NCBI GenBank assembly: GCA_034664125.1
Contig: JAXDIG010000058.1
Span: 82,187-146,186, forward strand
Length of the DNA stretch: 64,000 nucleotides
Direction of reading: 5' to 3'
Source of the DNA: JACVRW01 sp034664125
GTDB taxonomy: Bacteria > Actinomycetota > Thermoleophilia > Solirubrobacterales > Thermoleophilaceae
The notes beneath the pieces were generated by a model. It saw nothing but the letters and a program-made list of their open reading frames with translations, was not told where the DNA came from and made no database searches. Positions 51,190 to 59,273 of the stretch are shown one piece after another. Made by a program: the position numbers and the translations under genes. Within the stretch, counting starts at the first letter, position 1. The number at the start of each line of letters is the position of its first letter.

Positions 51190-51828
51190 GTGGACGTTCT
51201 TGCCCTGAGCTCGAGCCCGCGCCGCGACGGCAACTCCTTCCTGCTGGCCGAGGCAGCAGTCGAGGGAGCGCGGGAGGCCGGGCACCGCGCGCAGCTCGTG
51301 CACGTGGACGATCACGTGCGGCACTTCCTGCGCGATTGCCGCCGCTGCCGGGACGCTCGCGGCCGCTGCACGATCGACGACGGGTTCGAGGCGCTCCTGC
51401 GCGATCTCGTGCTGCCGGCGGACGCCATCATCTTCGCGACGCCGCTGTACTGGTACGGCGTCTCGGGGCAGCTCAAGACCTTCCTGGACCGGCTCTTCTG
51501 CTACATCGCCGCCTCTGAGCCGGAGGCCGACATGTTCGTGCGCGGACTGCTCGGCAAGCGGCTGGCGCTGCTGATCGCCTCCGAGGAGAGCTATCCCGGC
51601 GCGTCGCTGGGCGTCATACACGAGATACAGGAGTACGCCCGCTACACCCACTCCACGTTCGTCGGCGTGGTGCAGGGAGTCGGCAACAAGCGGCGGGACG
51701 TGCTCGTCGACCCCGGCGAACCACTCGTCCGAGCGCGCGACCTGGGTCGCCGGCTCGCCGAGCTGCGCAGCACCGACTACCGGTTGGACACCGAGCGGCC
51801 GGGCTCGACCTGGTCCGAGGAGCTGTAG
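51190..51828 (+). CDS. NADPH-dependent FMN reductase/flavodoxin-fold protein
   Basis: A 212-residue flavoprotein of the flavodoxin-like NADPH-FMN reductase family. The phosphate-binding loop is LALSSSPRRDGNSFLLAEA, a DCRRCRDARGRC segment adds three Cys residues (possible metal site or redox pair), and FATPLYWYGVSGQLKTFLDR binds the flavin ring. Start is GTG with GGAAGAGG nearby. It follows the permease by 46 bases, so it may be co-transcribed. A terminator-like hairpin follows at 51859-51892. Confidence 0.8.
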   Translation: MDVLALSSSPRRDGNSFLLAEAAVEGAREAGHRAQLVHVDDHVRHFLRDCRRCRDARGRCTIDDGFEALLRDLVLPADAIIFATPLYWYGVSGQLKTFLDRLFCYIAASEPEADMFVRGLLGKRLALLIASEESYPGASLGVIHEIQEYARYTHSTFVGVVQGVGNKRRDVLVDPGEPLVRARDLGRRLAELRSTDYRLDTERPGSTWSEEL

Positions 51829-51858
51829 CTGCCGGAGGGAAGGGCGGGGATGCACAAT

Positions 51859-51892
51859 CCACCCAACCCCCCGGCTGCGCGGCGGGTGGGTC
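51859..51892. terminator. hairpin between flavodoxin-like and PucR genes
   Basis: CCACCC and GGGTGG-type arms (ACCC at 51861-51864 with GGGT at 51888-51891, with further CCC/GGG and CCG/CGG pairs inside) form a GC-rich stem between convergent genes. A T-rich tail is weak (CGGCTTTCG). The rest of the 283-base gap shows no gene. Confidence 0.4.
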
Positions 51893-52111
51893 GGCTTTCG
51901 ATGGGATACGCGCTCGGATCCGCCCGGCCCTGCGCTCCGGCCGCGGGGCGGGCTGCTTTGAGACGCGCAGGGATGGCAAACGCGGCCCACGCTCGCCGCA
52001 GCTGCCGCGAACGCGACATTGCACCGACGTCGTCCACCCGTCGACGGCCCATGGCACCTCTTTGCCTGCCGTTCAGCCACGTTTGTCTCACCCGGAAGCG
52101 TTGGGGCGGCT

Positions 52112-53644
52112 CTAGTCGCCGGAGCCGGAGCCGTTGGCCGTGACCGCGCCGTGGGCGAACTCCTGGGCTCGCAGCGCCAGCCAGAACTGCACGACGTCCG
52201 CGGTTTCGCGGAGGTCGCGACCGGTCAGGTCCTCGACCCGGTGCATGCGGTACACGAGCGTCTGCTTGTGCACGTGCAGCGCCTCGGCCGCGCGCTGCCA
52301 CGAGCGGTTGTGCTCGAGGAACACCGCGAGCGAGTGAACCAGCTCGGTGGCGTGGTCGGCGTCGTAGACGATCAGCGGCCCGAGGATGCGCTCGGCCGCC
52401 GTCGCCGCCTCCCCGAGCGTGCGCGGCAGGAAGAGCGGTGTGCCCTCGCCGTAGCGCACCATCTCCCGGCCGAGGTTGTGCGCCGCGGTCTGCGCCCAGC
52501 GCGCCTCGCGCGCCGCGTCGGGAGCGCGGTCGGCCCGGCCGAGCCGGTCGCTGACGCCCAGCGCGACCTCGGCGCCCAGGGCGCTGCGCAGCGCTGCCAG
52601 CGAGCCCTCGTTTTCCGACACGGCGGCCAGGCCGCGCTGACTGTCCCACAGCACGAGATGCGCGAGCTGGCGCTGAGCCAGCTCGTGGTGAAGGTCGGCC
52701 TCGTTCCCGCCGCCCCGCGGCTGGAAGGCGACCAGGACGACCTCCTCGGGCACGATCCCGTGCTCTCCGAGCGAGCGCAGAGCGGAGGCAGGCTCGAGGC
52801 TGCGCTCGAGCAGGTGGGCGAACAGCTCGCGACCGGCGCGGCGCTCCTGCTCGCGTTCGGCGTGGACACGCTCCACCTCGAGGGCGGCGATGTTGGCGAC
52901 GTGCTGGAGCAGCGCCAGGTCCGGCAGGTGCTCCGCGTCGGGCAGCGCGAGCAGCGCCGTCGGCCGGTCGGCCGGAACCCGGATCGCGAGGGCCACGGCA
53001 TCGGCGTGCTTCATGCGCAGGACGCCGGGGAAGGCGCCGTTGCGGTCGCGCAGCTCGTCGACCAGCCGGCCCCGGAGCTCCGCCGGGAAGTCGTCGTCCA
53101 CCTGGAGCACCGGCAGCGCCGTGGCCAGGTCCAGCAGCAGAAGGCGGCAATCGAGCTGGCGGCTCAGTTCCGACAGGAGCGCCGCGCCGAGGCGTCCGGT
53201 CGAGACGCCGCCGCGCAGGCTCTCGTAGAGCTGCGCCGTGCGAACGAGCCGGCCGTGCTCCTCGCCCGAGTTGGCGTTGACCACCGCCCGGGAGATCGCC
53301 ACGAACGGCACCTCGTGGGGGATGTGCAGCACAGGGAAGCCGAGCTCCCCGGCGCGCGCCAGGAAGGGCGGCGTGAGCGGCGGCGCCTGCATGTCGTCGC
53401 CGATCGCGAAGCCGCTGAGGTCGGCCGCGACGAGCTTCATGAGGAGCGACACCTGCTCTTCGGCATCGGCGGGCAGGCTCAGCCCGTTGGCCATCAGCAG
53501 CTCGCCGGGGGCGAGCCAGTCCGTCGCGTTGGGGAGGTCCGAGGCGTGCGCCCAGGTGATGAGCCGGTCGCCCCCGTCCCCGCCCGCGTGAAAGCGCATC
53601 TTCACGAAGGGGACCGCGACCAGCTCGGCGACCGTGATGGCCAC
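52112..53644 (-). CDS. PucR-family transcriptional regulator
   Basis: A 510-residue regulator. The N-terminal PucR domain (ITVAELVAVPFVKMRFHAGG; LAPGELLMANGLSLPADAEE) is followed by a central GGDEF-like sugar-diacid-regulator fold, and the C-terminal PucR HTH_30 motif is LAVFLEHNRSWQRAAEALHV with HKQTLVYRMHRVEDLTGRDL. PucR proteins control purine, allantoin and related nitrogen catabolism. It is divergent from the DUF1989-ureohydrolase-nitrilase operon, 111 bases away, which makes that operon the likely target. ATG start is standard. Confidence 0.85.
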   Translation of the reverse strand: MAITVAELVAVPFVKMRFHAGGDGGDRLITWAHASDLPNATDWLAPGELLMANGLSLPADAEEQVSLLMKLVAADLSGFAIGDDMQAPPLTPPFLARAGELGFPVLHIPHEVPFVAISRAVVNANSGEEHGRLVRTAQLYESLRGGVSTGRLGAALLSELSRQLDCRLLLLDLATALPVLQVDDDFPAELRGRLVDELRDRNGAFPGVLRMKHADAVALAIRVPADRPTALLALPDAEHLPDLALLQHVANIAALEVERVHAEREQERRAGRELFAHLLERSLEPASALRSLGEHGIVPEEVVLVAFQPRGGGNEADLHHELAQRQLAHLVLWDSQRGLAAVSENEGSLAALRSALGAEVALGVSDRLGRADRAPDAAREARWAQTAAHNLGREMVRYGEGTPLFLPRTLGEAATAAERILGPLIVYDADHATELVHSLAVFLEHNRSWQRAAEALHVHKQTLVYRMHRVEDLTGRDLRETADVVQFWLALRAQEFAHGAVTANGSGSGD

Positions 53645-53755
53645 GCCTCCACCCTAAGTCATTTCGTCAGACGATCGTATGAGCGGCCGGCGGCACTCGG
53701 ACCCATCGTCCCATTGCCAAGCGGGCGCCGCAGGGCGGACACTCGCTTCCAGAGA

Positions 53756-54358
53756 GTGAGAACCAGCGAGCGCATTCAGGTCCCGGCTAGGGAAGGCCGC
53801 GCGGTGCAGGTGTCCGCCGGCACGGCATTTCGCATCGTCGACGTCGAGGGAAAGCAGGTGGCCGACCTGTTCGCCTTCAACGCCGCAGACGTGAGCGAGT
53901 ACCACAGCGCCATGCACACTCGCGCGGGAGTCAGCCGCCTCTTTCCCGAGGTGGGCGAGGCGTTCATGACGAATCGCCGGCGCCCGATCATGACGCTCGA
54001 GCGCGACGACACTCCCGCGGTGCACGACATGCTGATCGCCCCGTGCGATCCCGAGCGCTACGCCGGGCTCGGCGTGGAGGGGTGGCACGCCTCCTGTCGC
54101 GAGAACCTCGAGATCGCCATGCGCGATCTCGGCCACGACGGGATCTGCCATCCCGCCTCGATCAACCTGTTCATGAACATCCCGGTCGCCGGCGACGGCG
54201 GCCTGGGCTGGGACCCGGCTCCGACCGCCCCCGGCGACTCGATCACGCTGCGGGCGGAGATGGACTGCATCGTCGTGGTTTCGGCCTGCCCGCAGGACAT
54301 CGTCCCCATCAACGACCGCAACCCCACGTCCATCGCCGTCGAGCTGCTCGATTCCTGA
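53756..54358 (+). CDS. DUF1989 / urea carboxylase-associated (UCA-like) protein
   Basis: A 200-residue soluble protein. Family traits are QVSAGTAFRIVDVEGKQVAD, LFPEVGEAFMTNRRRPIMTL and DGICHPASINLFMNIPV, with CPQDIVPINDRNPTSIAVEL at the end. DUF1989 proteins from urea carboxylase operons act as carboxyguanidine deiminase subunits in guanidine breakdown; here there is one gene and no carboxylase, so a different partner or a related substrate is possible. The likely catalytic Cys is in ICHPAS. It is the first gene of a three-gene operon, reading away from PucR. Confidence 0.75.
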   Translation: MRTSERIQVPAREGRAVQVSAGTAFRIVDVEGKQVADLFAFNAADVSEYHSAMHTRAGVSRLFPEVGEAFMTNRRRPIMTLERDDTPAVHDMLIAPCDPERYAGLGVEGWHASCRENLEIAMRDLGHDGICHPASINLFMNIPVAGDGGLGWDPAPTAPGDSITLRAEMDCIVVVSACPQDIVPINDRNPTSIAVELLDS

Positions 54359-54378
54359 GCAGCCGCGGGAGGAGAGCA

Positions 54379-55365
54379 ATGGCCACGCAAGAGCAGGGAC
54401 AGCCCCCAATCGATCCCACGATGTGGACCTCCCTGCTTCACGCGGGGCTGGCCGGGTCGTTCCTCAAGCTGCCGCACGTGCCGGCCGACGCCGACGCCCT
54501 TCGCAGCCACGGCGCGGGCGCGGCGATCTACGGCATCCCCTGGGACTCGACGTCGATCAGCCGCACCGGGGCGAACTACGGGCCGCGCGGCATTCGCGAG
54601 ATCTCCGGCCAGTTCCTGACCTACAACGCCACCTGGGACTTCGACATCGTCGACGCGCTGAGCCCGGTCGACTGCGGCGACTGCGACGTCGTCCTCGCCA
54701 ACGCCGAGAAGACCTTCGCCCACGCCGAGCGCGACATCGGCCAGATCCTCGACGCCGGCGCGATCCCGGCCACCCTCGGCGGCGACCACTCCGTTACGAT
54801 CCCGGCGGTCCGGGCTGTGCGAAAGCACGTGGCCAACCCGGGGCTCGTCCTGATCGACACCCACCTCGACACCGCACAGGACGTCGGCGGCGAAGAGCTG
54901 AACCACTGCTGTCCGATCACGCGCGCGGTCGACGCCGGCTTCGACCCGAAGCGGATCGCGCTGCTCGCCATCAGCGGCTGGATGAACCCGCGCACGGAGC
55001 TGCGCTACTGCCGCGAGCGCGGAATAACGGTCGTCTGGCTCGAGGAGATCTGGGAGCGGGGCGTCCCGGCCGTGATCGAGCAGGCGCTCGAGGTGGCCGC
55101 GAACGGAACCGACGGGATCTACTTGAGCGTCGACGTCGACGCGCTCGATGCCGCATACGCGCCGGGCACCTGCGTGCCGACTCCGGGCGGGCTGACCACC
55201 AGGGAGATGCTCGAGCTCGTGCGCGGCATCTCGCGCCACGGGCTCGTGGGCGTGGACGTGGTCGAGACGGCCCCGAGCCTCGAGTCGACCTCCGCCACCG
55301 CGGCCATAGCCGGTCGGGTGTTGATGGACGCGCTCGCCGCGCACGCGGGCGCGCTCGACGGCTGA
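54379..55365 (+). CDS. ureohydrolase, third copy
   Basis: A 328-residue ureohydrolase. Ligands are TLGGDHSVTIPAVRAV, LIDTHLDTAQDV (DTHLD in place of DAHxD) and LSVDVDALDAAYAPGTCVPT. ISGWMNPRTELRYCRERG replaces the usual GIR(G) loop and the N-terminal YGIPWDSTSISRTGANYGPR is unlike agmatinases. It is clearly a separate branch from both other copies. It follows the DUF1989 gene by 20 bases with a strong ribosome-binding site (GGAGGAGAG). It probably hydrolyses a guanidino or ureido compound made or passed on by the DUF1989 protein. Confidence 0.8.
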   Translation: MATQEQGQPPIDPTMWTSLLHAGLAGSFLKLPHVPADADALRSHGAGAAIYGIPWDSTSISRTGANYGPRGIREISGQFLTYNATWDFDIVDALSPVDCGDCDVVLANAEKTFAHAERDIGQILDAGAIPATLGGDHSVTIPAVRAVRKHVANPGLVLIDTHLDTAQDVGGEELNHCCPITRAVDAGFDPKRIALLAISGWMNPRTELRYCRERGITVVWLEEIWERGVPAVIEQALEVAANGTDGIYLSVDVDALDAAYAPGTCVPTPGGLTTREMLELVRGISRHGLVGVDVVETAPSLESTSATAAIAGRVLMDALAAHAGALDG

Positions 55366-55396
55366 GGAGCCGGCGCACCGGCCTACGATTGCGCCC

Positions 55397-56152
55397 ATGC
55401 ACGTGACGCTGGCTCAGCTCGCGCCGCGCTCCCGCGACGTGAGAGCGAATCTGACTCGTGCTTGTGAGCTGATCTCGGGGAGGGCGCCGACCGATCTGCT
55501 GGTGCTGCCCGAGCTGTTCCTCTCGGGCTACCAGCTGAGCGACGTCGAGCCGCTGGCAGTGGAGCTGGACGGGCCCGAGGTGCACGAGCTGCGCGAGGCG
55601 GCCCGGAACGCCGGCGTCGCGGTGGTGGTGGGGGCCGCCGAGCGGTCCGGCGGTGCGGTCGCCAACAGCGCGCTCTGCATAGACGCCGCGGGCGAGCTCG
55701 CCGGGGTCTACCGCAAGACGCACCTCTTCGGCGCCGAGCGCGACGCCTACGTCGCGGGCGACGAGCTGGTGCCGGTCAGGCTCGGCGAGCGGGTGCTCGG
55801 TGTGATGATCTGCTTCGACATGGAGTTCCCCGAGGTCGCCCGCACGCTCGCGCGGCGCGGGGCCGACCTGCTCGTCACGATCTCCGCGAACTCACCGCCC
55901 TTCGAGCTCGACCACGACGTCTTCGCGCGGGCCCGCGCGCTCGAGAACGGGCTGCCGCACGTCTACGTCAACCGCGCCGGCGAGGAGGACGGACTGCCGT
56001 TCAGCGGGGGCTCGATGGCACTGGACCCCGACGCGCGCGTGCTGGTCGAGGCGGGCGCGGAGGGGGAGGCCGTCGTGGTCGCTGAGGTGGGCGAGCCGGG
56101 GCGGCGCGACCCGCGGACTCGCTACCTCGAGCTGGTGCGCGACGAGCTCTAG
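55397..56152 (+). CDS. nitrilase-superfamily amidohydrolase
   Basis: A 251-residue carbon-nitrogen hydrolase. The catalytic triad is intact: Glu in LLVLPELFLSGY, Lys in GVYRKTHLFG, Cys in GVMICFDMEFPE. Length is short but normal for small amidase or carbamoylputrescine amidase-like members. It closes the DUF1989-ureohydrolase operon, 31 bases downstream. It could release ammonia from an amide or N-carbamoyl product of the ureohydrolase reaction. Substrate not determined. Confidence 0.85.
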   Translation: MHVTLAQLAPRSRDVRANLTRACELISGRAPTDLLVLPELFLSGYQLSDVEPLAVELDGPEVHELREAARNAGVAVVVGAAERSGGAVANSALCIDAAGELAGVYRKTHLFGAERDAYVAGDELVPVRLGERVLGVMICFDMEFPEVARTLARRGADLLVTISANSPPFELDHDVFARARALENGLPHVYVNRAGEEDGLPFSGGSMALDPDARVLVEAGAEGEAVVVAEVGEPGRRDPRTRYLELVRDEL

Positions 56153-56153
56153 C

Positions 56154-56640
56154 TCAGCGCAGCGAGACCGCGACCTCCTCCAAGAGGTCCATCGCGTCCT
56201 GCATGCCGTCCTCCATCCCGGATTCGATGTGCGCGTCGCGGTGCTCCTTGCTCGTGTGCTCCACGAGCAGCGTGACGGTCGTGCGTCCTTCCGCTTCGGT
56301 GAACGTCAGGGTGTCGAGCGCCTCCCCGTCGGGCATGCCCTCGTAGACCTCGGTCGACACGAGCCGCTCGTTCGGGACGATCTCGCGGTACTCGCCGTGG
56401 AAGGCGACTTCGAATCCGCCTTCCGCCACCATCACGTAGCGCCACTTGCCGCCGACCCGCAGGTCGATCTCTGCGACCGTCATCTCGCCGCGCTTCGCGG
56501 TCCACCAGCCTGACCAGCTCGGGCGTGGTCCACGCCCTGTAGACCAGGTGCCTGGGCGCGTCGAACTCCCGCGTGATGAGGATCTGCTCGTCCGTGGGGA
56601 GAGCCACCGTCGCCGTTCCGCTACTCGTCACCGCCACCAT
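56154..56640 (-). pseudogene. SRPBCC (AHSA1/START-like) protein, frameshifted
   Basis: From the ATG, the frame reads ITREFDAPRHLVYRAWTTPE and LVR, typical for the AHSA1/SRPBCC fold. It then loses coherence; the adjacent frame continues with WWTAKRGEMTVAEIDLRVGG, KWRYVMVAEGGF and RTTVTLLVEHTSKEHRDAHI. Removing one base near 56513 (AGG-C-TGG) restores the consensus xRWWxxxxG. The C-terminal part ends LLEEVAVSLR. Such ligand-binding proteins often sit with ArsR-type regulators as detoxification pairs; it overlaps the ArsR gene by 20 bases. Real mutation versus sequencing error is open. Confidence 0.6.
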
Positions 56641-56977
56641 CTCCTTCGTCGCTTTGCTTGAGCTCCTCCAACACGACATCCAGCGCCTCGAACCGCTCCG
56701 ACCAGGAGCGCTCGTAGCTCTTCACCCAGTCATGGATGGGCTTGAGCGCGTGGCCGTTGAGCCGGTACAGCCGCTGCCGTCCTTCGTCACGCACGTCGAC
56801 GGCTCCCACCTCCCTGAGCACCCGCAGGTGCTTGGACACCTGCGGCTGGGCCACGCCGAGCAGGCGCACCAGGTCGTTCACGGGGCGCTCGCCGCCGGCG
56901 AGGGCGTCCAGGATCTGGCGCCGCCGGGGCTCGGCCACCGCGTTGAACGCATCCGCTGTGGTCGCCGCCCGTGCCAT
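56621..56977 (-). CDS. ArsR-family transcriptional regulator
   Basis: A 118-residue winged-helix repressor: AVAEPRRRQILDALAGGERP, VNDLVRLLGVAQPQVSKHLR as recognition helix, VLREVGAVDVRDEGRQRLYR as the wing. It lacks obvious metal-binding cysteine motifs (no ELCVCD), so it belongs to the branch paired with SRPBCC proteins. ATG at MARAATT is selected because an upstream in-frame ATG would lie across its own promoter. Together with the SRPBCC gene it likely forms an autoregulated pair; the transcript appears almost leaderless. Confidence 0.85.
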   Translation of the reverse strand: MARAATTADAFNAVAEPRRRQILDALAGGERPVNDLVRLLGVAQPQVSKHLRVLREVGAVDVRDEGRQRLYRLNGHALKPIHDWVKSYERSWSERFEALDVVLEELKQSDEGDGGGDE

Positions 56978-56983
56978 GGGAGC

Positions 56984-57013
56984 AACATACATTCCCATAT
57001 AGGAATATGTCAA
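56984..57013 (-). promoter_or_regulatory. promoter and operator of the ArsR gene
   Basis: On the minus strand a perfect -35 TTGACA (57013-57008) and TATGTT (56989-56984) are separated by 18 bases. Between them lies the inverted repeat ATTCC-CATATA-GGAAT (56991-57006 on the plus strand), a typical placement for ArsR repression. The expected start point is at or just before the ATG at 56977, so the mRNA may be leaderless. Confidence 0.65.
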
Positions 57014-57060
57014 GCCGCGGCGCCGAATGGCGCTGCAGCTGGCCGCTGTGGCACGATCGA

Positions 57061-57690
57061 ATGGTGACCGTCCCGCTCGATCTCCTGCTCCCGTTCCTCG
57101 TCGCGTCGGTGCTCGTGACGGTGATCCCGGGCGCGGACATGGCGCTCGTGACCCGGCAGGTCCTCGTCGGCGGGCCGGCGCTCGCGCAGAAGACGATCTT
57201 CGGGAACCTCACCGGGATACTCGTCCACGGCGTCGCGCTCGCCGCCGGGCTGTCGGCGCTGCTCGTGGCGTCGGCGACCGCCTACACCGTCGTCAAGCTC
57301 GCCGGCGCCGCGTACCTCGTCTACCTGGGCGTCCAGGCGCTGCTGGCCTCGAGGCAGCCGCCGGCCGACGCTCCGCCGGCCGCCATGGCCGCGCCACGCC
57401 GCGCCTTCCTGGCAGGGCTGATCAGCACCGTCCTCAACCCGAAGCCCGCGCTCTTCTTCCTCACGTTCCTGCCGCAGTTCGTCAACCGCGACGCGGCTGT
57501 CCTGCCGCAGACGCTCACCCTGACCGGCATCCACGTGATCGTCGGGCTGATCTGGCTCTCCGCGTACGCCCGCCTCGTCCAGCGCACGCGCGGAGTGCTC
57601 AGCGCGCCGCGCGTCAAGGCATGGCTCGAGCGGACCACAGGCGTGGTGCTGATCGCGTTCGGGCTGCGGGTCGCCGTCGAGCGGCGCTGA
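57061..57690 (+). CDS. LysE/RhtB-family amino acid exporter
   Basis: A 209-residue membrane protein with six predicted helices. The first segment LLLPFLVASVLVTVIPGADM contains the conserved VxPGP/ADxxxV motif (PGADMALVTRQVLVGG), and KLAGAAYLVYLGVQALLASR and FLAGLISTVLNPKPALFFLT are typical of RhtB/LysE. It exports amino acids or homoserine lactone-type compounds. It starts at ATG, 48 bases from the divergent ArsR promoter, so it could be under the same regulator. Confidence 0.9.
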   Translation: MVTVPLDLLLPFLVASVLVTVIPGADMALVTRQVLVGGPALAQKTIFGNLTGILVHGVALAAGLSALLVASATAYTVVKLAGAAYLVYLGVQALLASRQPPADAPPAAMAAPRRAFLAGLISTVLNPKPALFFLTFLPQFVNRDAAVLPQTLTLTGIHVIVGLIWLSAYARLVQRTRGVLSAPRVKAWLERTTGVVLIAFGLRVAVERR

Positions 57691-57703
57691 GGCACCGCAC
57701 AGG

Positions 57704-59101
57704 TCACCCCACGGAGAGGCACACGACCGTGGCGTCGTCGGAGAGCTCTCCTGCGGCCGCCGCGAGAACCGCTTTGTGGATCTCCCGGACGGTGTCGGCG
57801 GCGGTTGCCCGCCGGGACCGCAGCGCCGCTTCGACCAGGCCGGCCTCGCCCAGGCCGGCTTTGCCGTCCCCGGCCGCCGTCACGCCGTCGGACACCATGA
57901 CGAGCCGATCGCCGGAGCCGAGGAAGCTCGCCTTCTCAGCCGGCTTCGCGCTGGCCCGGCCTCCCAGGCCGTGTGTCTTGGGGAACCGCATCGCTTCCAC
58001 CTCTCCGCCGTCACGCAGGATCACCGGCGCGACGTGGCCGCAGTTGGCCACGCGCAGCTCGGCGCTCGCGGGCTCCCAGCGCGCGACGACCGCCGTCATC
58101 TCCGCGCGCGGGCCCGGCATCTCCCGCAGCGTCTGGTGCATTACGACGAGCGCTTCGCTGATGCCGCCGCCGCTGCGCCGGCTGGCACGCAGGGCACCAA
58201 GGGCGACGGCGCTGCTGGCCGCGGCGCGCGTCGAGCCTCCGAGCCCGTCGGCCAGGGTGATCCAAACCCCATCGACGTTCTCGATGACGTCATACCAGTC
58301 CCCCGCGACCTCGTAGCTCGGCAGCACGTTCCCGGCCACCTCTCCACCGGTCACCCGTGAGATGCGCGGCGGTAGCAGACTCTGCTGGATCTCCGCCGCC
58401 GCCATGGGCTGCTTGCGGCGCTGGGCGCGAGCGAACACGTCGGTATAGCGGTCCGCGAGGGTGATGGCGGCCGCGGCTTGCCGCGCCAGCTCGCTGAGCG
58501 GCTCGGCCGGCCGCCCGAACGTGATCATCACTCCGGTCGCGCGCCCGCGCAGCCACAGGGGGTACACCTCGGCTCCTGGGAACGCCGCCAGTTGCCGGCG
58601 CAGCTCGGAGAGGCCGTCGGCGTCCAGCTCCGGGCCGACCGCCAGAGGGGTTTCGAGCTTGGTCCCGAGGCGCTCGGGCCCGGCCATGTGCAGCAGGTGG
58701 GAACCGTCGATGTCGAGCACGTACAACGCCACCGGCACCTGTGCGATGCGCTGCGCCTCGGCCACCAGCTGCTCGGGCAACACGGCCGGCGGCACGACGT
58801 CGAAGACTTGGATGGCATCGAGGCTGATCGGTCGTTCCCTGCCCAGGCGCCCGGCCGGCAGTGTGCCGGTAGGGCCCTCGAACCTGGTGTCCTGCGGCCG
58901 CTCGGCGAGTGCGGCGAGCAGGGCCGCCCGGTTGGAGAAGCGACGATGAAGCGTCGAGCGCGCCACCCCGGCGGCTGCCGCGATGTCGGCGAGAGTGGCG
59001 GAGGGCGACCGCTCCAAGATGCGGTCGGCCGCGTCGAGGATGCGCTCCCGGTTTCGGAGCGCGTCCGCGCGTTTGAGGTCTATCGGCTGGGTGGGGCTCA
59101 T
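57704..59101 (-). CDS. TetR-type HTH fused to PP2C/SpoIIE phosphatase
   Basis: A 465-residue fusion. Residues 12-62 form a TetR-type helix-turn-helix (RERILDAADRILERSPSATL; DIAAAAGVARSTLHRRFSNR). Residues 75-225 form a sensor-like domain reminiscent of GAF (PVALYVLDIDGSHLLHMAGP; AGVMITFGRP region). Residues 240-465 form the SpoIIE/PP2C phosphatase: EIQQSLLPPRI, EVAGDWYDVIENVDG, ADGLGGSTRAA, and LVMVSDGVTAAGDG and SDDATVVCLSVG as metal motifs. PP2C-type enzymes of this kind often act on anti-sigma factor antagonists. DNA-binding coupled to a phosphatase is unusual. Divergent from the stress-envelope operon. Confidence 0.8.
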   Translation of the reverse strand: MSPTQPIDLKRADALRNRERILDAADRILERSPSATLADIAAAAGVARSTLHRRFSNRAALLAALAERPQDTRFEGPTGTLPAGRLGRERPISLDAIQVFDVVPPAVLPEQLVAEAQRIAQVPVALYVLDIDGSHLLHMAGPERLGTKLETPLAVGPELDADGLSELRRQLAAFPGAEVYPLWLRGRATGVMITFGRPAEPLSELARQAAAAITLADRYTDVFARAQRRKQPMAAAEIQQSLLPPRISRVTGGEVAGNVLPSYEVAGDWYDVIENVDGVWITLADGLGGSTRAAASSAVALGALRASRRSGGGISEALVVMHQTLREMPGPRAEMTAVVARWEPASAELRVANCGHVAPVILRDGGEVEAMRFPKTHGLGGRASAKPAEKASFLGSGDRLVMVSDGVTAAGDGKAGLGEAGLVEAALRSRRATAADTVREIHKAVLAAAAGELSDDATVVCLSVG

Positions 59102-59273
59102 CGCGTTGCGGCCTTCTCTCGCGCGTCCATCTTCCCCCTTCGAGGCCTAAGTGGAACACGGGGTCGCGAATAGGTGTCGCACTTGCGTCACATCTGCCCG
59201 CGCGCCGGATTGGCGGGACTCCCACCGGGGAGGAGTCGACGGGATGACCACTCGTCCAATAGAGGAGAAAGCA

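Noticed and set aside
54058..55398. 446-codon minus-strand frame opposite the third ureohydrolase
   Set aside because: The plus strand encodes full metal-ligand motifs. The antisense product is low-complexity and has no family pattern.
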